A stretch of 64,000 nucleotides of DNA from JBBATK01 sp044224515 (lineage in GTDB: Bacteria; Bacteroidota; Ignavibacteria; Kapaibacteriales; NICIL-2), in assembly GCA_044224515.1 (NCBI GenBank), contig JBGAKH010000002.1, forward strand, positions 1 through 64,000. The letters are read 5' to 3'. The translations under genes were made by a program, and so were the position numbers. A model generated the notes under the pieces. The model did no database searches. It was not told the DNA's origin and worked only from the letters and a program-made list of their open reading frames with translations. Below, piece by piece: positions 17,609-25,958 of this stretch; positions within the stretch are counted from its first letter, which is position 1; every line of letters begins with the position of its first letter.

Positions 17609-18472
17609 TCAGAGATAGACATAATTCAACGCGGGATAGCTTAACACCGGAGTGTCTGAGCTTCCAAGCAAAGCTTTAAGTGTTTTCATCTGCGTCCGGT
17701 TCAAGCGGTCTTTACCATCATCTGTCGTCATAACAATCAATGAAATCCGGTGCAAGCTAGAGTACCACTGGACTTCAAATGCGTAAGAGCTACCACTTTG
17801 TAGTCGCAGAGATACGGGTATTCCTTGAGAGACGACCTCACGCGACAGAGCATCTCCCGCGCGCAGAAGGTCGATATTCGTGGGGTTGCGTCTACTTGAG
17901 GAGTAGGCAAGGAGGTGTGCAGATGCGCTCAAGCTACTCACAAGTGACAATGCTCGCGGAATATGAGCTCTTGAACGAGGCTTATCAATATATGGAAACA
18001 GCACACTGTCAAATGTCGGATCAACTATTTCACCGGGAACTGCTAACACCGGGATGACTGATTGAATCGAAACTCTATATGCTGCACTTCCGCGAAGTTT
18101 TGATGAGATACTTTGCTTCGAAGAAGCATGCAAGACGATCAGATTGGCACCTTGAAAAATGGCAGCACGGCAAATGGCTTCTGGAGTTGAACCTGCGTAC
18201 GTTAAACTATTAACAGCCACACCGTGCTGCTCTTGCAATAACCGGGCGAGTTTTGTCAATTCGGGACTGTCATTCACGATAGTGTCATTTCGATTGCCGA
18301 AACTCTTCACAAACTGTACTACCCGCCGAATGAAAGGAGGCGGTACAAAGTGAACCAGCAGCAAAGAGCTGCCTAGCTTTTCAGCTAATAGTGCTGCATA
18401 CCGTACGAGCTGCTGCGATGTATCCAAAGAAGACATCGCCACCATAATTTTGCTTATATCATTGCTGTGCAT
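17609..18472 (-). CDS. Tandem universal stress protein (UspA family)
   Basis: 287 residues, about twice a single Usp domain. The first domain begins ISKIMVAMSSLDTSQQLVRYAALLAEKLG and ends near VIPVLAVPGE (residues ~145-155). The second (from ~160) is more diverged, ending near DTPVLSYPAL. A glycine-rich ATP loop (G-2x-G-9x-G) is not clear: the first domain has 'KLRGSAAYRVSIQSVIPV', close to 'GS.a..vi....pvl'. Usp proteins are cytoplasmic and accumulate in growth arrest, and some control ion transporters. Its position between a Crp/Fnr gene with an FNR-type palindrome and the antiporter-ClC pair suggests a shared stress regulon. Confidence 0.8.
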   Translation of the reverse strand: MHSNDISKIMVAMSSLDTSQQLVRYAALLAEKLGSSLLLVHFVPPPFIRRVVQFVKSFGNRNDTIVNDSPELTKLARLLQEQHGVAVNSLTYAGSTPEAICRAAIFQGANLIVLHASSKQSISSKLRGSAAYRVSIQSVIPVLAVPGEIVDPTFDSVLFPYIDKPRSRAHIPRALSLVSSLSASAHLLAYSSSRRNPTNIDLLRAGDALSREVVSQGIPVSLRLQSGSSYAFEVQWYSSLHRISLIVMTTDDGKDRLNRTQMKTLKALLGSSDTPVLSYPALNYVYL

Positions 18473-18862
18473 TTCTACGTTTGTCTGCTACCCGACTCGT
18501 TGACAACGCACGGACGAATCTAGACCCCGTTGCACGCACTTTGTTTGACGCTCACATTCTGCATTAGGAGAGCAAACGATACCATTCACTACTATGTCTT
18601 GCAAAGAGAGCTCAGGGGCTTAGATTCGTTTGATCTTCTTCAACCCGATGCTGACAATCGGGGTGTCGAAGTTCGCTACCGTTGAATCGTGTCGTAACGA
18701 TGACTACCTAAGATTAGCTATTCTACCGTTCAGTCACGCACCCAATCTAGAGCTGATTGTGAGAGCAAAATTTGACATAGATCAAACTTTTGTAACATTG
18801 TAAGACGACGAGCGGCAACTTCGTGCAGTGAAAGCAAATACGATGCGTGGCGTCTTCTGCAC
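18473..18862. other. Intergenic stretch carrying an FNR-type palindrome
   Basis: 390 bases between the Crp/Fnr gene and the stress-protein gene, both read leftwards. The only notable element is the palindrome at 18772-18785. If it drives the stress-protein gene the leader would be about 260 bases; no short gene is visible in that leader. Confidence 0.5.
18772..18785. promoter_or_regulatory. FNR/DNR-type binding palindrome
   Basis: TTGACATAGATCAA fits the consensus TTGAT-N4-ATCAA with one mismatch (C for T in the left half). It lies about 300 bp upstream of the universal stress protein start and about 90 bp downstream of the Crp/Fnr gene end. The adjacent regulator keeps the recognition-helix Glu and Arg expected for TTGA half-sites, so it is the natural candidate ligand. 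The assignment is by consensus only. Confidence 0.55.
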
Positions 18863-19576
18863 TCAATGGAGATCCGCAAGTTCCAACAACTTGCGCATCT
18901 GAAGTATGAAGATCTTCTTTCCCTCTATTTTCAGAACATTCTGTTCTTTGAGCTCTCCCAAAAGTCGTACCAAAGTTTCCAACGATGTTCCTACATAGTC
19001 AGCCAGATCCGATCGAGTGAGAACAATAGGAGTCTCTGCTTCTGTATGGGCAACTGATACGAATTTCTCATGCAGTAAGAGCAGTGCCAGTGCCAATCGA
19101 TGGCGCGTGTCTCGTTGGGTAAAATTGATAATTCTATTAACGAGAATCCCGAACTCTCGACTAAGACTCACTAGAAGCTGCTCAGACAAACTTGTAGACG
19201 CAGACAATAACTCTCGGAAGCGGGATTTGGATATCTGGAAAAGGTCGGTCGGCTCAATTGCAACAATGCTAACAGGCTGCAATTCTTCGGCTAGCAACGG
19301 CCGATATCCAAAGAAATCACCTTCTACATAGAAGAACAATACTTGATTCGATCCATCCGTATTGGAGCGTATTGCTTTCACTTTTCCGCGCCGAACGAAA
19401 TACACTGCAATTGGAGTACTATCCTGTTCAAACAGAATCTCCTTTTTGGCCAAGTGTTTGATTGTCGCATGTAACTTGATCCACTCTTGGTCAACAGCAC
19501 TGAGGTTTGACCACGATACATCGCTTCCAAAGTTATACTTACGCAACACTGTATATTCCATTGAACTAGTTTTCAT
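18863..19576 (-). CDS. Crp/Fnr-family transcription regulator
   Basis: 237 residues. Residues ~35-125 form a cyclic-nucleotide-binding-like jelly roll (ILFEQDSTPIAVYFVRRGKVKA, GDFFGYRPLLA); residues ~155-225 form the winged helix-turn-helix, with LTRSDLADYVGTSLETLVRL as the HTH. Glu200 and Arg204 match the TTGA-reading Glu and Arg of FNR and CRP. The Cys cluster of oxygen-sensing FNR is missing, and the cAMP pocket sequence (FGE-type with Arg/Ser) is replaced by FGYRPLLA, so the ligand is unclear; a redox, NO or haem signal as in DNR-type members is possible. The start overlaps the end of the DUF389 gene by 11 bp. A close paralogue is at 55941-56663. Confidence 0.85.
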   Translation of the reverse strand: MKTSSMEYTVLRKYNFGSDVSWSNLSAVDQEWIKLHATIKHLAKKEILFEQDSTPIAVYFVRRGKVKAIRSNTDGSNQVLFFYVEGDFFGYRPLLAEELQPVSIVAIEPTDLFQISKSRFRELLSASTSLSEQLLVSLSREFGILVNRIINFTQRDTRHRLALALLLLHEKFVSVAHTEAETPIVLTRSDLADYVGTSLETLVRLLGELKEQNVLKIEGKKIFILQMRKLLELADLH

Positions 19577-20885
19577 GAAGATAGACTACCCGTACAGAAG
19601 AATCCTGAAGACCAAGAGTCAACAGTTGGCTAACAGTTTGTTGTGTGGATGTGTTCGGGATGCGCTTACTCTGCAAGAGTACCACGGTCTGTGAATGTTG
19701 TGATCCGATACTATCTACGGTGTGAACATTTTTATTGATGCTGATTCGCGTCGTATTAGGGTCTAACACTCGAATTTGCTTCAATAGTAGAATCTGTTGT
19801 GCCCAATCGGCAGCTCGCTGTGTTGAGTCGGTCCGCAACCGGCGGACTAGGGAATCTTGAAAGTGGAGTGTTCGCGTCATGTCTTCAAGACTCAGTCGTG
19901 GTGTGCCATCTGCCTTGTCATTCAAATATGAGAACCCCTGTTTTATCTCGAGATTTACACCATCCAGATTGAATTTTGTTAGCTTTGAGCGCATACTTTC
20001 AGCATACTCGTCGGGAATTTCACTTCCTCCGTAGGTCAAGACAATACTGCGTTCTTTGGCGTCAATCTTACGATTCAAGAGATAGTCATTGGGAATCGCA
20101 CCTTCTGCTTCGATGAACCTGTGTGCTTGCTTTGTAAAGCGCTCCTGCATGACAAGATCGTAACCTAGGTAGACGCTTGGAAGGAGTGTAACGACAACTA
20201 TTCCTATAACGATTCGATGAGCTCGCGCTTCTGCTCTAGGGTCAAGCAGATGCACTATTGGGAGCCGCATCAGACGCGCGGTGACAAAAGTCGATGTCGC
20301 GATAAAAACCGTGTTGATAAGAAACAAATAGAATGCTCCGAAGAAGTAGTTCAGGTGACCACTCGCCAAGCCATAACCGGCTGTACATAACGGAGGCATT
20401 AGTGCAGTGGCAATTGCTACTCCGGGAAGGACATTGCCTTTCTTTCGAGATGCAATGGCGATCATCCCGGCAAGCCCACCAAAAAAAGCAATCAATACAT
20501 CATATACGGTTGGGTATGTACGAGCAAGTAGCTCTGAGTGCGCGTCGTTAAGCGGTGTAATGGAAAAGTAAAGTGTGGATGAAAGCAGACCTACTATGGC
20601 AGCATAGCACAAGTTAACGAAGGAGGTTCGCACCATGCTTAGGTCATTGATGCCAAGTCCAAGCCCTACGCCCATAATTGGTCCCATGAGCGGAGATATC
20701 AGCATCGCTCCGATGATGACAGCAGTGGAGTTTAGGTTTAAACCCAGAGACGCAATGAGAATGGCGAAAATGAGGATCCATAAGTTGGCACCCTGAAACT
20801 CAACACCATCGTTGATAGTAGCTACAATTGTCTCAGGACTCTCTCTGTCAGATTGCAGCGTAAAATGATCCAAGATGCTGTACAT
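19566..20885 (-). CDS. DUF389 (TIGR00341) membrane protein
   Basis: 439 residues. The N-terminal half has about six membrane segments with the family signature ISPLMGPIMGVGLGLGI (residues ~64-80) and 'AIASRKKGNVLPGVAIATAL' in the middle. The C-terminal ~190 residues are soluble and look like paired alpha/beta domains (KERSIVLTYGGSEIP ... SVRVVYLHEN), likely periplasmic or cytoplasmic extensions. DUF389 proteins are conserved inner-membrane proteins of unknown transport or sensing function. Its end overlaps the start of the Crp/Fnr gene by 11 bp, so the membrane protein and the regulator are co-translated. That pairing hints that the membrane protein may feed a signal to the regulator, which is inference. 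Confidence 0.85.
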   Translation of the reverse strand: MYSILDHFTLQSDRESPETIVATINDGVEFQGANLWILIFAILIASLGLNLNSTAVIIGAMLISPLMGPIMGVGLGLGINDLSMVRTSFVNLCYAAIVGLLSSTLYFSITPLNDAHSELLARTYPTVYDVLIAFFGGLAGMIAIASRKKGNVLPGVAIATALMPPLCTAGYGLASGHLNYFFGAFYLFLINTVFIATSTFVTARLMRLPIVHLLDPRAEARAHRIVIGIVVVTLLPSVYLGYDLVMQERFTKQAHRFIEAEGAIPNDYLLNRKIDAKERSIVLTYGGSEIPDEYAESMRSKLTKFNLDGVNLEIKQGFSYLNDKADGTPRLSLEDMTRTLHFQDSLVRRLRTDSTQRAADWAQQILLLKQIRVLDPNTTRISINKNVHTVDSIGSQHSQTVVLLQSKRIPNTSTQQTVSQLLTLGLQDSSVRVVYLHEN

Positions 20886-21420
20886 ACGAAGAATTGGTTA
20901 TGTTACGCAATCGTGTTACAGCAAAGTACTACCTTTGCTTGACCTGTCAAATCGTCGGATCCATACATCCGGTACTGATGATTATGACTGCTACTGCTGT
21001 GTAACTCCGTCAGACGATTGGCATTCTTGTCAATTTTGAGTTGCTGTAACAATGGTCCGCGAATGCTGTAAATGCCATAAGCATGCCGTCGTACTGCGCA
21101 ATACGCCGCTGATCAAGTGCTTTCAATTTATGTACGCTACCTGCAAAGCGTACTATTGTACTTGAAACGTATTTCGTCTACCACATCGCTATGAGTACGC
21201 TCGATGAGGAAAGTGCGTCTCTCACGTAATGAGACGCCGCAGTTTATTCTACTGTGATCCGCACGCATAAACAGTATCTGGTCAATGTACCATTTGACTC
21301 CCAACGTTGGCACGGTGCGGTTGACACGCCGACAACGTCAGTCTTACAAGTGACTCTCAGCATACTGTGTAGTGACTTGTTGTAGCCTTCTTGTGTATTA
21401 CTTCTACTTTAGGAGCGTTT
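20886..21420. other. Divergent intergenic stretch with a hairpin and a strong RBS
   Basis: 535 bases between divergent genes. A perfect 7-bp hairpin GCGTCTC / GAGACGC (21215-21221 and 21231-21237) lies about 200 bp before the glycosyltransferase gene; it has no U-tract. At the left end TTGACCTGTCAA looks FNR-like but its spacing is two bases short. The right end carries AGGAG at 21411-21415. Confidence 0.4.
21411..21415 (+). promoter_or_regulatory. Ribosome-binding site fixing the start of the GpgS-HAD fusion gene
   Basis: AGGAG five bases before the ATG at 21421. It selects this start over the in-frame ATG at 21391, which has no such site and would add ten residues ahead of the Rossmann strand ISVVIPTLNEEE. 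Confidence 0.7.
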
Positions 21421-22800
21421 ATGATTTCAGTCGTTATACCAACTCTCAATGAAGAAGAGAGCATTGCAAATGTCGTGCAGTTCGCCAAGCGACACCCACT
21501 TGTGAACGAGGTAATAGTTGTTGATGATAAATCTGCCGACAAAACTGTTTCGATTGCGCGGCAACAGGGAGCCAAAGTGATAACGAGTACGAAATTGGGT
21601 AAAGGCGCCTCTATGAAAGATGGCGCACTATGCGCAAGTAACAACATTATTGTGTACCTCGACGGTGACATTGACCCCTATCCCGAACACACCATCGATG
21701 TACTCACGAAACCAATAGTAGACGGCGAGGTAGATTTTGTGAAGTCCTCTTTCGATCGAAACGCCGGTAGAGTTACGGAACTCGTAGCAAAGCCTTTGCT
21801 CAGTATCTTCTTCCCTGATTTGCTTCGATTCAGCCAACCCCTAAGTGGCATGATCGCTGCTCGAAAATCATTGCTTCAAGAGATTAGTTTTCGGGACGAT
21901 TATGGGGTTGATATCGGAATCCTCATCGATGCGGCTCTGCTGAACACTCGCATGAAGGAAGTCGTAATAGGCTATATCACCAACAAGAGTAAGCCGTGGA
22001 CTGCACTTGGGAAAATGAGCAAGGAGGTCGCGCATACAATCATTACAAAAGCTGCCGCATCAAACAACCCTCACTACAACTTAGAAGAACTGGGTGTGCT
22101 CAATGAGATTCGTTCTCAAATGGACTTTAGTCCGGAAGTAAGCCTGAATACCGCCAACAAAGCAATTGTCTTTGATATGGACAATACCATCCTGAACGGT
22201 CGCTTCATCGATCGTTGCGCTGAGATTTTTGATTTCAAAGACGAGCTCATGAACTTGCGCTCCTCAGAGCACGACGCAGTCTTACTAGCCAAGCGCATAG
22301 CGATGATGCTAAAGGGTCGGACAATTCGCGAGTTACTTGATGTTGTGGAGTGTATTCCAATCGTTGATGATACTGCCTACGTAGTAAATGAACTGAAGTC
22401 AAGAGGCTACATCGTGGGCATCATTTCGGACAGTTATGACTGCATCACGACTCACATAAAGTCACTATTGGGCATGGACTTCTCACTCTCAAACGAACTC
22501 GAGTTTTCTAAAAGCATTTGCACAGGCGAGGTAAAGATTCCGTCTTTTCTTTTTAGCAATCGTAAGAGCCTCTGTAAACATGCCGTCTGCAAGAGCAATG
22601 CTCTGCTAAGTATTCTGGAGCGGTATAATATACCTGTAGAAAACAGCATCGCTGTTGGTGATAGCGCTAATGATCTCTGCATGATACGAACTGCCAGAAT
22701 TGGTGTTTCTTTTTGCTCAAAAGATGAGCTTCTCTGCCACTACGCAGACGTCACAATTCAAACACACTCATTCTCACGTATCCTGAGCGTTGCCCAGTAG
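21421..22800 (+). CDS. Fused glucosyl-3-phosphoglycerate synthase (GT81) and HAD phosphatase
   Basis: 459 residues, two domains. Residues 1-235 are a GT-A glycosyltransferase: ISVVIPTLNEEE start, DGDID (81-85) as the metal-binding motif, then DFVKSSFDRNAGRVTELVAK (105-124), LSGMIAARKSLL and YGVDIGILIDAAL, which follow the GpgS/GT81 family pattern closely. Residues 247-450 are a SerB-type HAD phosphatase: DMDNT (252-256, nucleophile Asp252), SDSYD (336-340) and GDSANDL (413-419). The first half should join glucose from a nucleotide donor to 3-phosphoglycerate and the second should remove the phosphate, giving glucosylglycerate, an osmo- and nitrogen-stress solute. Substrate is inferred from the family. 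Stand-alone gene beside the ion/stress block. Confidence 0.75.
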   Translation: MISVVIPTLNEEESIANVVQFAKRHPLVNEVIVVDDKSADKTVSIARQQGAKVITSTKLGKGASMKDGALCASNNIIVYLDGDIDPYPEHTIDVLTKPIVDGEVDFVKSSFDRNAGRVTELVAKPLLSIFFPDLLRFSQPLSGMIAARKSLLQEISFRDDYGVDIGILIDAALLNTRMKEVVIGYITNKSKPWTALGKMSKEVAHTIITKAAASNNPHYNLEELGVLNEIRSQMDFSPEVSLNTANKAIVFDMDNTILNGRFIDRCAEIFDFKDELMNLRSSEHDAVLLAKRIAMMLKGRTIRELLDVVECIPIVDDTAYVVNELKSRGYIVGIISDSYDCITTHIKSLLGMDFSLSNELEFSKSICTGEVKIPSFLFSNRKSLCKHAVCKSNALLSILERYNIPVENSIAVGDSANDLCMIRTARIGVSFCSKDELLCHYADVTIQTHSFSRILSVAQ

Positions 22801-23081
22801 TTCGAAGTGCGTTGAGTTCAGCTATTCGAGGAATAAGGCTTAACGCTGCTCCACAGTTATCCCTTCACCATCGAGACCATAAAAGTTTGTTGTTTGTCTT
22901 ATGAAGCCATAGCGGGTTATCAACGGTCAGTATTCTACAACAATACGTTGATGATGCTGCGGCAAGACCGGTGCTATTCATCAAAGAAATTGGAGTCGAA
23001 GTAGCCTTTCGTCACTGCCTGTGGCTTCAAAACCACGTGCATCAGCTTCCGTGGAATCACTCAACGTTCCAAGTTATCGGC

Positions 23082-23651
23082 TTAGTGCAGAATGCGATAG
23101 TGCAGCGCAACGATCCCGCATGCAAAGGTCTTTGTCTCTATGAGCTCCAGCGGCGTAGTGTCTTGTAGTCCCTCATAAAGATTCATGCCTTGTCCTTTAA
23201 TGATTGGATTCACAAAGAGCCAGAATTCGTCAATGAGTCCCAGGCTTAAGAGAGAACGCGTGGCTCCGGGACTTCCAAATATGAGAATATGATTACCCTC
23301 CGGTTCTTTAAGGGCGCTGATACGCGCACTCAGATCATCGCACAGGACGGTAGTGTTCTCGAGCGAGCTGCCATCCAAACTCCTGGAAAGCACTATCTTA
23401 GGAATGGTCTTGTACCATTCCGAATGCTCACGGTCGTGCTTTGAAGCGTTTGGCTTATCGGCAGCCGTTGGCCAATACGACTGCATCATGTCATAGGTCA
23501 CTCTCCCATACATGGCGGCATCAGCCTTCGCTGTAAGAGTACCCACAAAGTCGAACAGCTCTTCATCAAGCTTCAACCAGTTGAGTTCGCCTTGGGTGCC
23601 GGCAATGTATCCATCCAAGGAAATATGCATAAAGAAGATGAGCTTTGTCAT
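23082..23651 (-). CDS. RibD C-terminal / DHFR-like reductase family protein
   Basis: 189 residues. It opens with KLIFFMHISLDGYIAG, the conserved 'k.i....SLDG.ia' of the RibD_C family, followed by AAMYGRVTYDMM (residues ~46-57; 'lfGR.TY..m') and HILIFGSPGATRSLLSLGLIDEFWL ending the NADPH-binding half (given here only as landmarks between residues ~121 and 145). These small cytoplasmic proteins have the dihydrofolate-reductase fold and are presumed NAD(P)H-dependent reductases; the substrate is unknown. A second, more distant member lies at 30641-31195. Stand-alone gene. Confidence 0.85.
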   Translation of the reverse strand: MTKLIFFMHISLDGYIAGTQGELNWLKLDEELFDFVGTLTAKADAAMYGRVTYDMMQSYWPTAADKPNASKHDREHSEWYKTIPKIVLSRSLDGSSLENTTVLCDDLSARISALKEPEGNHILIFGSPGATRSLLSLGLIDEFWLFVNPIIKGQGMNLYEGLQDTTPLELIETKTFACGIVALHYRILH

Positions 23652-24059
23652 GTGGCTTTCGTAGAGTGGTAAGAAAAGAAGCTACTGCGTTCAAGTATGT
23701 TCTAGTGTCTATTGCAAAGCATCCATGGCAGCAGACATACAAATGTCGCTGAAGAGATGTACATCTCATGAGGATCTTTCGCGCTGTTGAAAAATGAAGA
23801 GTTGGAAACTTTGTAATCACGCAAACGCGCTATCAGACGAAATACTCTTATCACTTCAGCTTGTATGGCAGAATGATGTCCACAAAAACAAGAAGCGCGC
23901 ACAAAACACAGCAATGGCGAGGAAAACAACCATGAGTTGTCAAAAACAACCAAGAATTGCCAATATTTGAGCTCATGTAGACAAGGAGTAGTCAACACCC
24001 GCCTCTCGCGAAGCGTAGATTCGATCGACACTTGTTTCACATCACACAACACCCGAACT
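23652..24059. other. Intergenic stretch upstream of the XRE-pentapeptide gene
   Basis: 408 bases between divergent genes. The open frame at 23937 leads into the XRE gene but its first 41 codons are not protein-like. Two near-copies of AAAACAACCA(A/T)GA occur near 23923 and 23943 (AAAACAACCATGAGTTG and AAAACAACCAAGAATTG), a possible short direct repeat or operator pair. Confidence 0.4.
23923..23958. repeat. Short direct repeat upstream of the XRE regulator
   Basis: AAAACAACCATGAGTTG (about 23924-23940) is followed at once by AAAACAACCAAGAATTG (about 23943-23959), two 17-bp near-copies separated by a couple of bases (19-20 bp period). Twin half-sites about 100 bp ahead of an XRE-type regulator could be its autoregulatory operator. 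This is inference from position; no experimental consensus is known to me. Confidence 0.4.
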
Positions 24060-25022
24060 ATGAATCCCCAAGCAAATATTGTAGGCGACAACATCTGTAA
24101 AGCACGCAAAAACAAACAGCTTTCGCAGGCACAGCTTGCCGAGCAGGTCTTTGTTTCAGCACAAGCCGTTGGCAAATGGGAACGAGGTGAATCTCTTCCC
24201 GATCTCATTACGGTAGCTCGTCTTGCGGAGCTACTAGATGTTGATCTGAACTACTTCATCAGAACTACCAAAACGCAATCCGAGCACTATAGCCTACAGC
24301 TCGATAGTGATGAGGCCTCCACATCCACAGATCGTGCTGCGTCGGTTTTGTCTCCGGATTCGTTTACGTCTCCTTCACGGACAAGCGAATACACTGACAC
24401 CGGGTCTGAAGAGAGGCCTATATGGAATCTCTCTGAAGGAAACTGGAACACCGTGGATTTCAGTGCCGTTGACAACATAGGCAGCTCACTCAACTCCTCG
24501 AATCTTCTGAACAGCAACTTCAGCGCTGCAAACTTCAGTGACTTATCGCTCGAACGCGTCAACGCCTATGGTTGTACCTTCAACACTGCGAGCTTTTTGA
24601 AGAGTGGCATTGCAAAGTCGAACTTCAGCAAGGATCTTTTTCAAGGCTGCGCTATGCGCAGCCTTGATTGCAAGGAGTCCTACTTTACAGAATGTGATTT
24701 CAGCTCTGCCGATTGGTCTTACGCACGTTTCAAACGAGGTGGCATGGACAAATGCACTGTCAACACCGTCACTCTGAACTGCACAGTCTTCGAGCACATG
24801 TACCTGGCTGATCTAGTCTTCAGCGGCGACATAACAAACTGCGTCTTCGAGAACTGTAAGTTCTCAAACGTCACATTTCAGGATGTAGTCTTTAGCAACA
24901 CCTTCTTTAAGTGTCGCTCGCTGAAGAAAATCCGCTTCATCGATTGCTATGCCGATCGCTTGACGTATGAAGCACTCTGCAATGGTGGTGTGAGCAGAGA
25001 TGGATTGTCTTTGAGAGGATGA
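24060..25022 (+). CDS. XRE-type HTH protein fused to pentapeptide repeats
   Basis: 320 residues from the ATG at 24060. Residues ~6-65 are an XRE/Cro-type helix-turn-helix (ICKARKNKQLSQAQLAEQVF, then VSAQAVGKWERGESLPD). A Ser/Thr-rich linker follows (70-120). Residues ~130-305 contain a long run of pentapeptide repeats of the A(D/N)(L/F)xx kind, e.g. SNLLNSNFSAANFSDLSLER, that would wind into a right-handed quadrilateral beta-helix. Such helices mimic DNA or bind proteins. The upstream in-frame extension to 23937 lacks protein character and is excluded. A hairpin with a T7 run ends the gene. A DNA-binding regulator whose C-terminal helix senses a partner is a reasonable inference. Confidence 0.8.
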   Translation: MNPQANIVGDNICKARKNKQLSQAQLAEQVFVSAQAVGKWERGESLPDLITVARLAELLDVDLNYFIRTTKTQSEHYSLQLDSDEASTSTDRAASVLSPDSFTSPSRTSEYTDTGSEERPIWNLSEGNWNTVDFSAVDNIGSSLNSSNLLNSNFSAANFSDLSLERVNAYGCTFNTASFLKSGIAKSNFSKDLFQGCAMRSLDCKESYFTECDFSSADWSYARFKRGGMDKCTVNTVTLNCTVFEHMYLADLVFSGDITNCVFENCKFSNVTFQDVVFSNTFFKCRSLKKIRFIDCYADRLTYEALCNGGVSRDGLSLRG

Positions 25023-25062
25023 AGCGGGGAGACTGAGGTATTATTCCAATTGCAAAGACAAC

Positions 25063-25103
25063 GCAGCGTCGCTATCAATCGTTGATACGGCGCTGCTTTT
25101 TTT
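25063..25103 (+). terminator. Intrinsic terminator after the XRE-pentapeptide gene
   Basis: GCAGCG ... TATCAA / TTGATA ... CGCTGC forms an imperfect stem of about 15 bp with a small loop, followed directly by seven T residues (25097-25103). Position 40 bp after the stop codon is typical. Confidence 0.8.
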
Positions 25104-25141
25104 AGGTAGCATGACCTAGTAGTCAAAATCTGTTTCAAGCA

Positions 25142-25567
25142 CTATTCGGACTGGGAAAATCGATCGTCGACGGCTTTCATAAGGACCTCCATGTTGAGAT
25201 CTTTCAGCGCCTTGAACTTTATACAGTATCCACTCAGCGATGCCTTACCGATGCTTGTCGCGTAGTGATCATGAAGGTAGGTTTTACTATTCAACCCCAT
25301 TATGTACACCGATATCCCCGTCGTGTTAGCGCTTATACCCACCTGATAAAACTCTCGACTCTTGCCTCCGGCAAGCTGCATTGTATATGCGCCGTAACCT
25401 ATGTTGGGGTTCGACACAACTTTACCTTTCTCGTCGGTACCATCCAGAAACCATAGCCGGCATTTGGGATAGCTCTTCGTAATGCGGGCGTGGAGACTTC
25501 TCATGTCCGCCTGTTTGGCTTCCGGAAGACTCGTCAGGTAGGCTTCGATTTGTTGCTTGGTTGTCAT
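25142..25567 (-). CDS. DUF1801 (YdhG-like) protein
   Basis: 141 residues, cytoplasmic. The opening 'TTKQQIEAYLTSLPEAKQADMRSL' (landmark, residues 2-25) and CRLWFLDG / NIGYGAY fit the DUF1801 fold, a small alpha/beta domain related to frataxin-like YdhG proteins. The protein keeps the usual length. Function is unknown; members are often annotated as iron or nucleic-acid related without proof. It is convergent with the XRE gene and faces a second DUF1801 gene at 55357-55749 only by family. Confidence 0.65.
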   Translation of the reverse strand: MTTKQQIEAYLTSLPEAKQADMRSLHARITKSYPKCRLWFLDGTDEKGKVVSNPNIGYGAYTMQLAGGKSREFYQVGISANTTGISVYIMGLNSKTYLHDHYATSIGKASLSGYCIKFKALKDLNMEVLMKAVDDRFSQSE

Positions 25568-25958
25568 GACTACGTTCTCGATGATCAGTGATTTGCTCTA
25601 TATACAAGAAACTAAACATACGTTCAATCAGGCATATGACATCGTCCAATTGTTATTTATTCCCCGCGTTGCTTGCGGCAATTCGTTTGGCGTGGAGATG
25701 AACATGAGTGCAGCGACAGAGTATGAATGCGTGGTAAAATGCTGCGAAAAGCCGGTGCGGCACTGTGTATGGCGAGGCTGTGGCGCGCGAACTCGTCTCT
25801 TGTGGATAGACATCTAAGACCGGACACGAGGCGATAGGTCGTGCAATGTGAGCAAATCATGCATAATGAATTGTGTGTGCACGCTCCGGTGTTACTTCTA
25901 CTCAAGGTGTCGCCACGAGTATCAGATTTCATTCGATTTCCAAGCACGAGTTATTGCC
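25568..25958. other. Intergenic stretch between divergent DUF1801 and SRPBCC genes
   Basis: 391 bases; frames here on both strands are Cys- and His-rich and overlap one another, which argues against coding. Nothing else recognised. Confidence 0.4.

Noticed and set aside
20939..20950. TTGACCTGTCAA as a third FNR-type site
   Set aside because: Half-site spacing is four bases and not six; does not fit the family geometry.
21215..21237. Terminator at the 7-bp GCGTCTC/GAGACGC hairpin
   Set aside because: No U-tract follows on either strand and no gene ends there.
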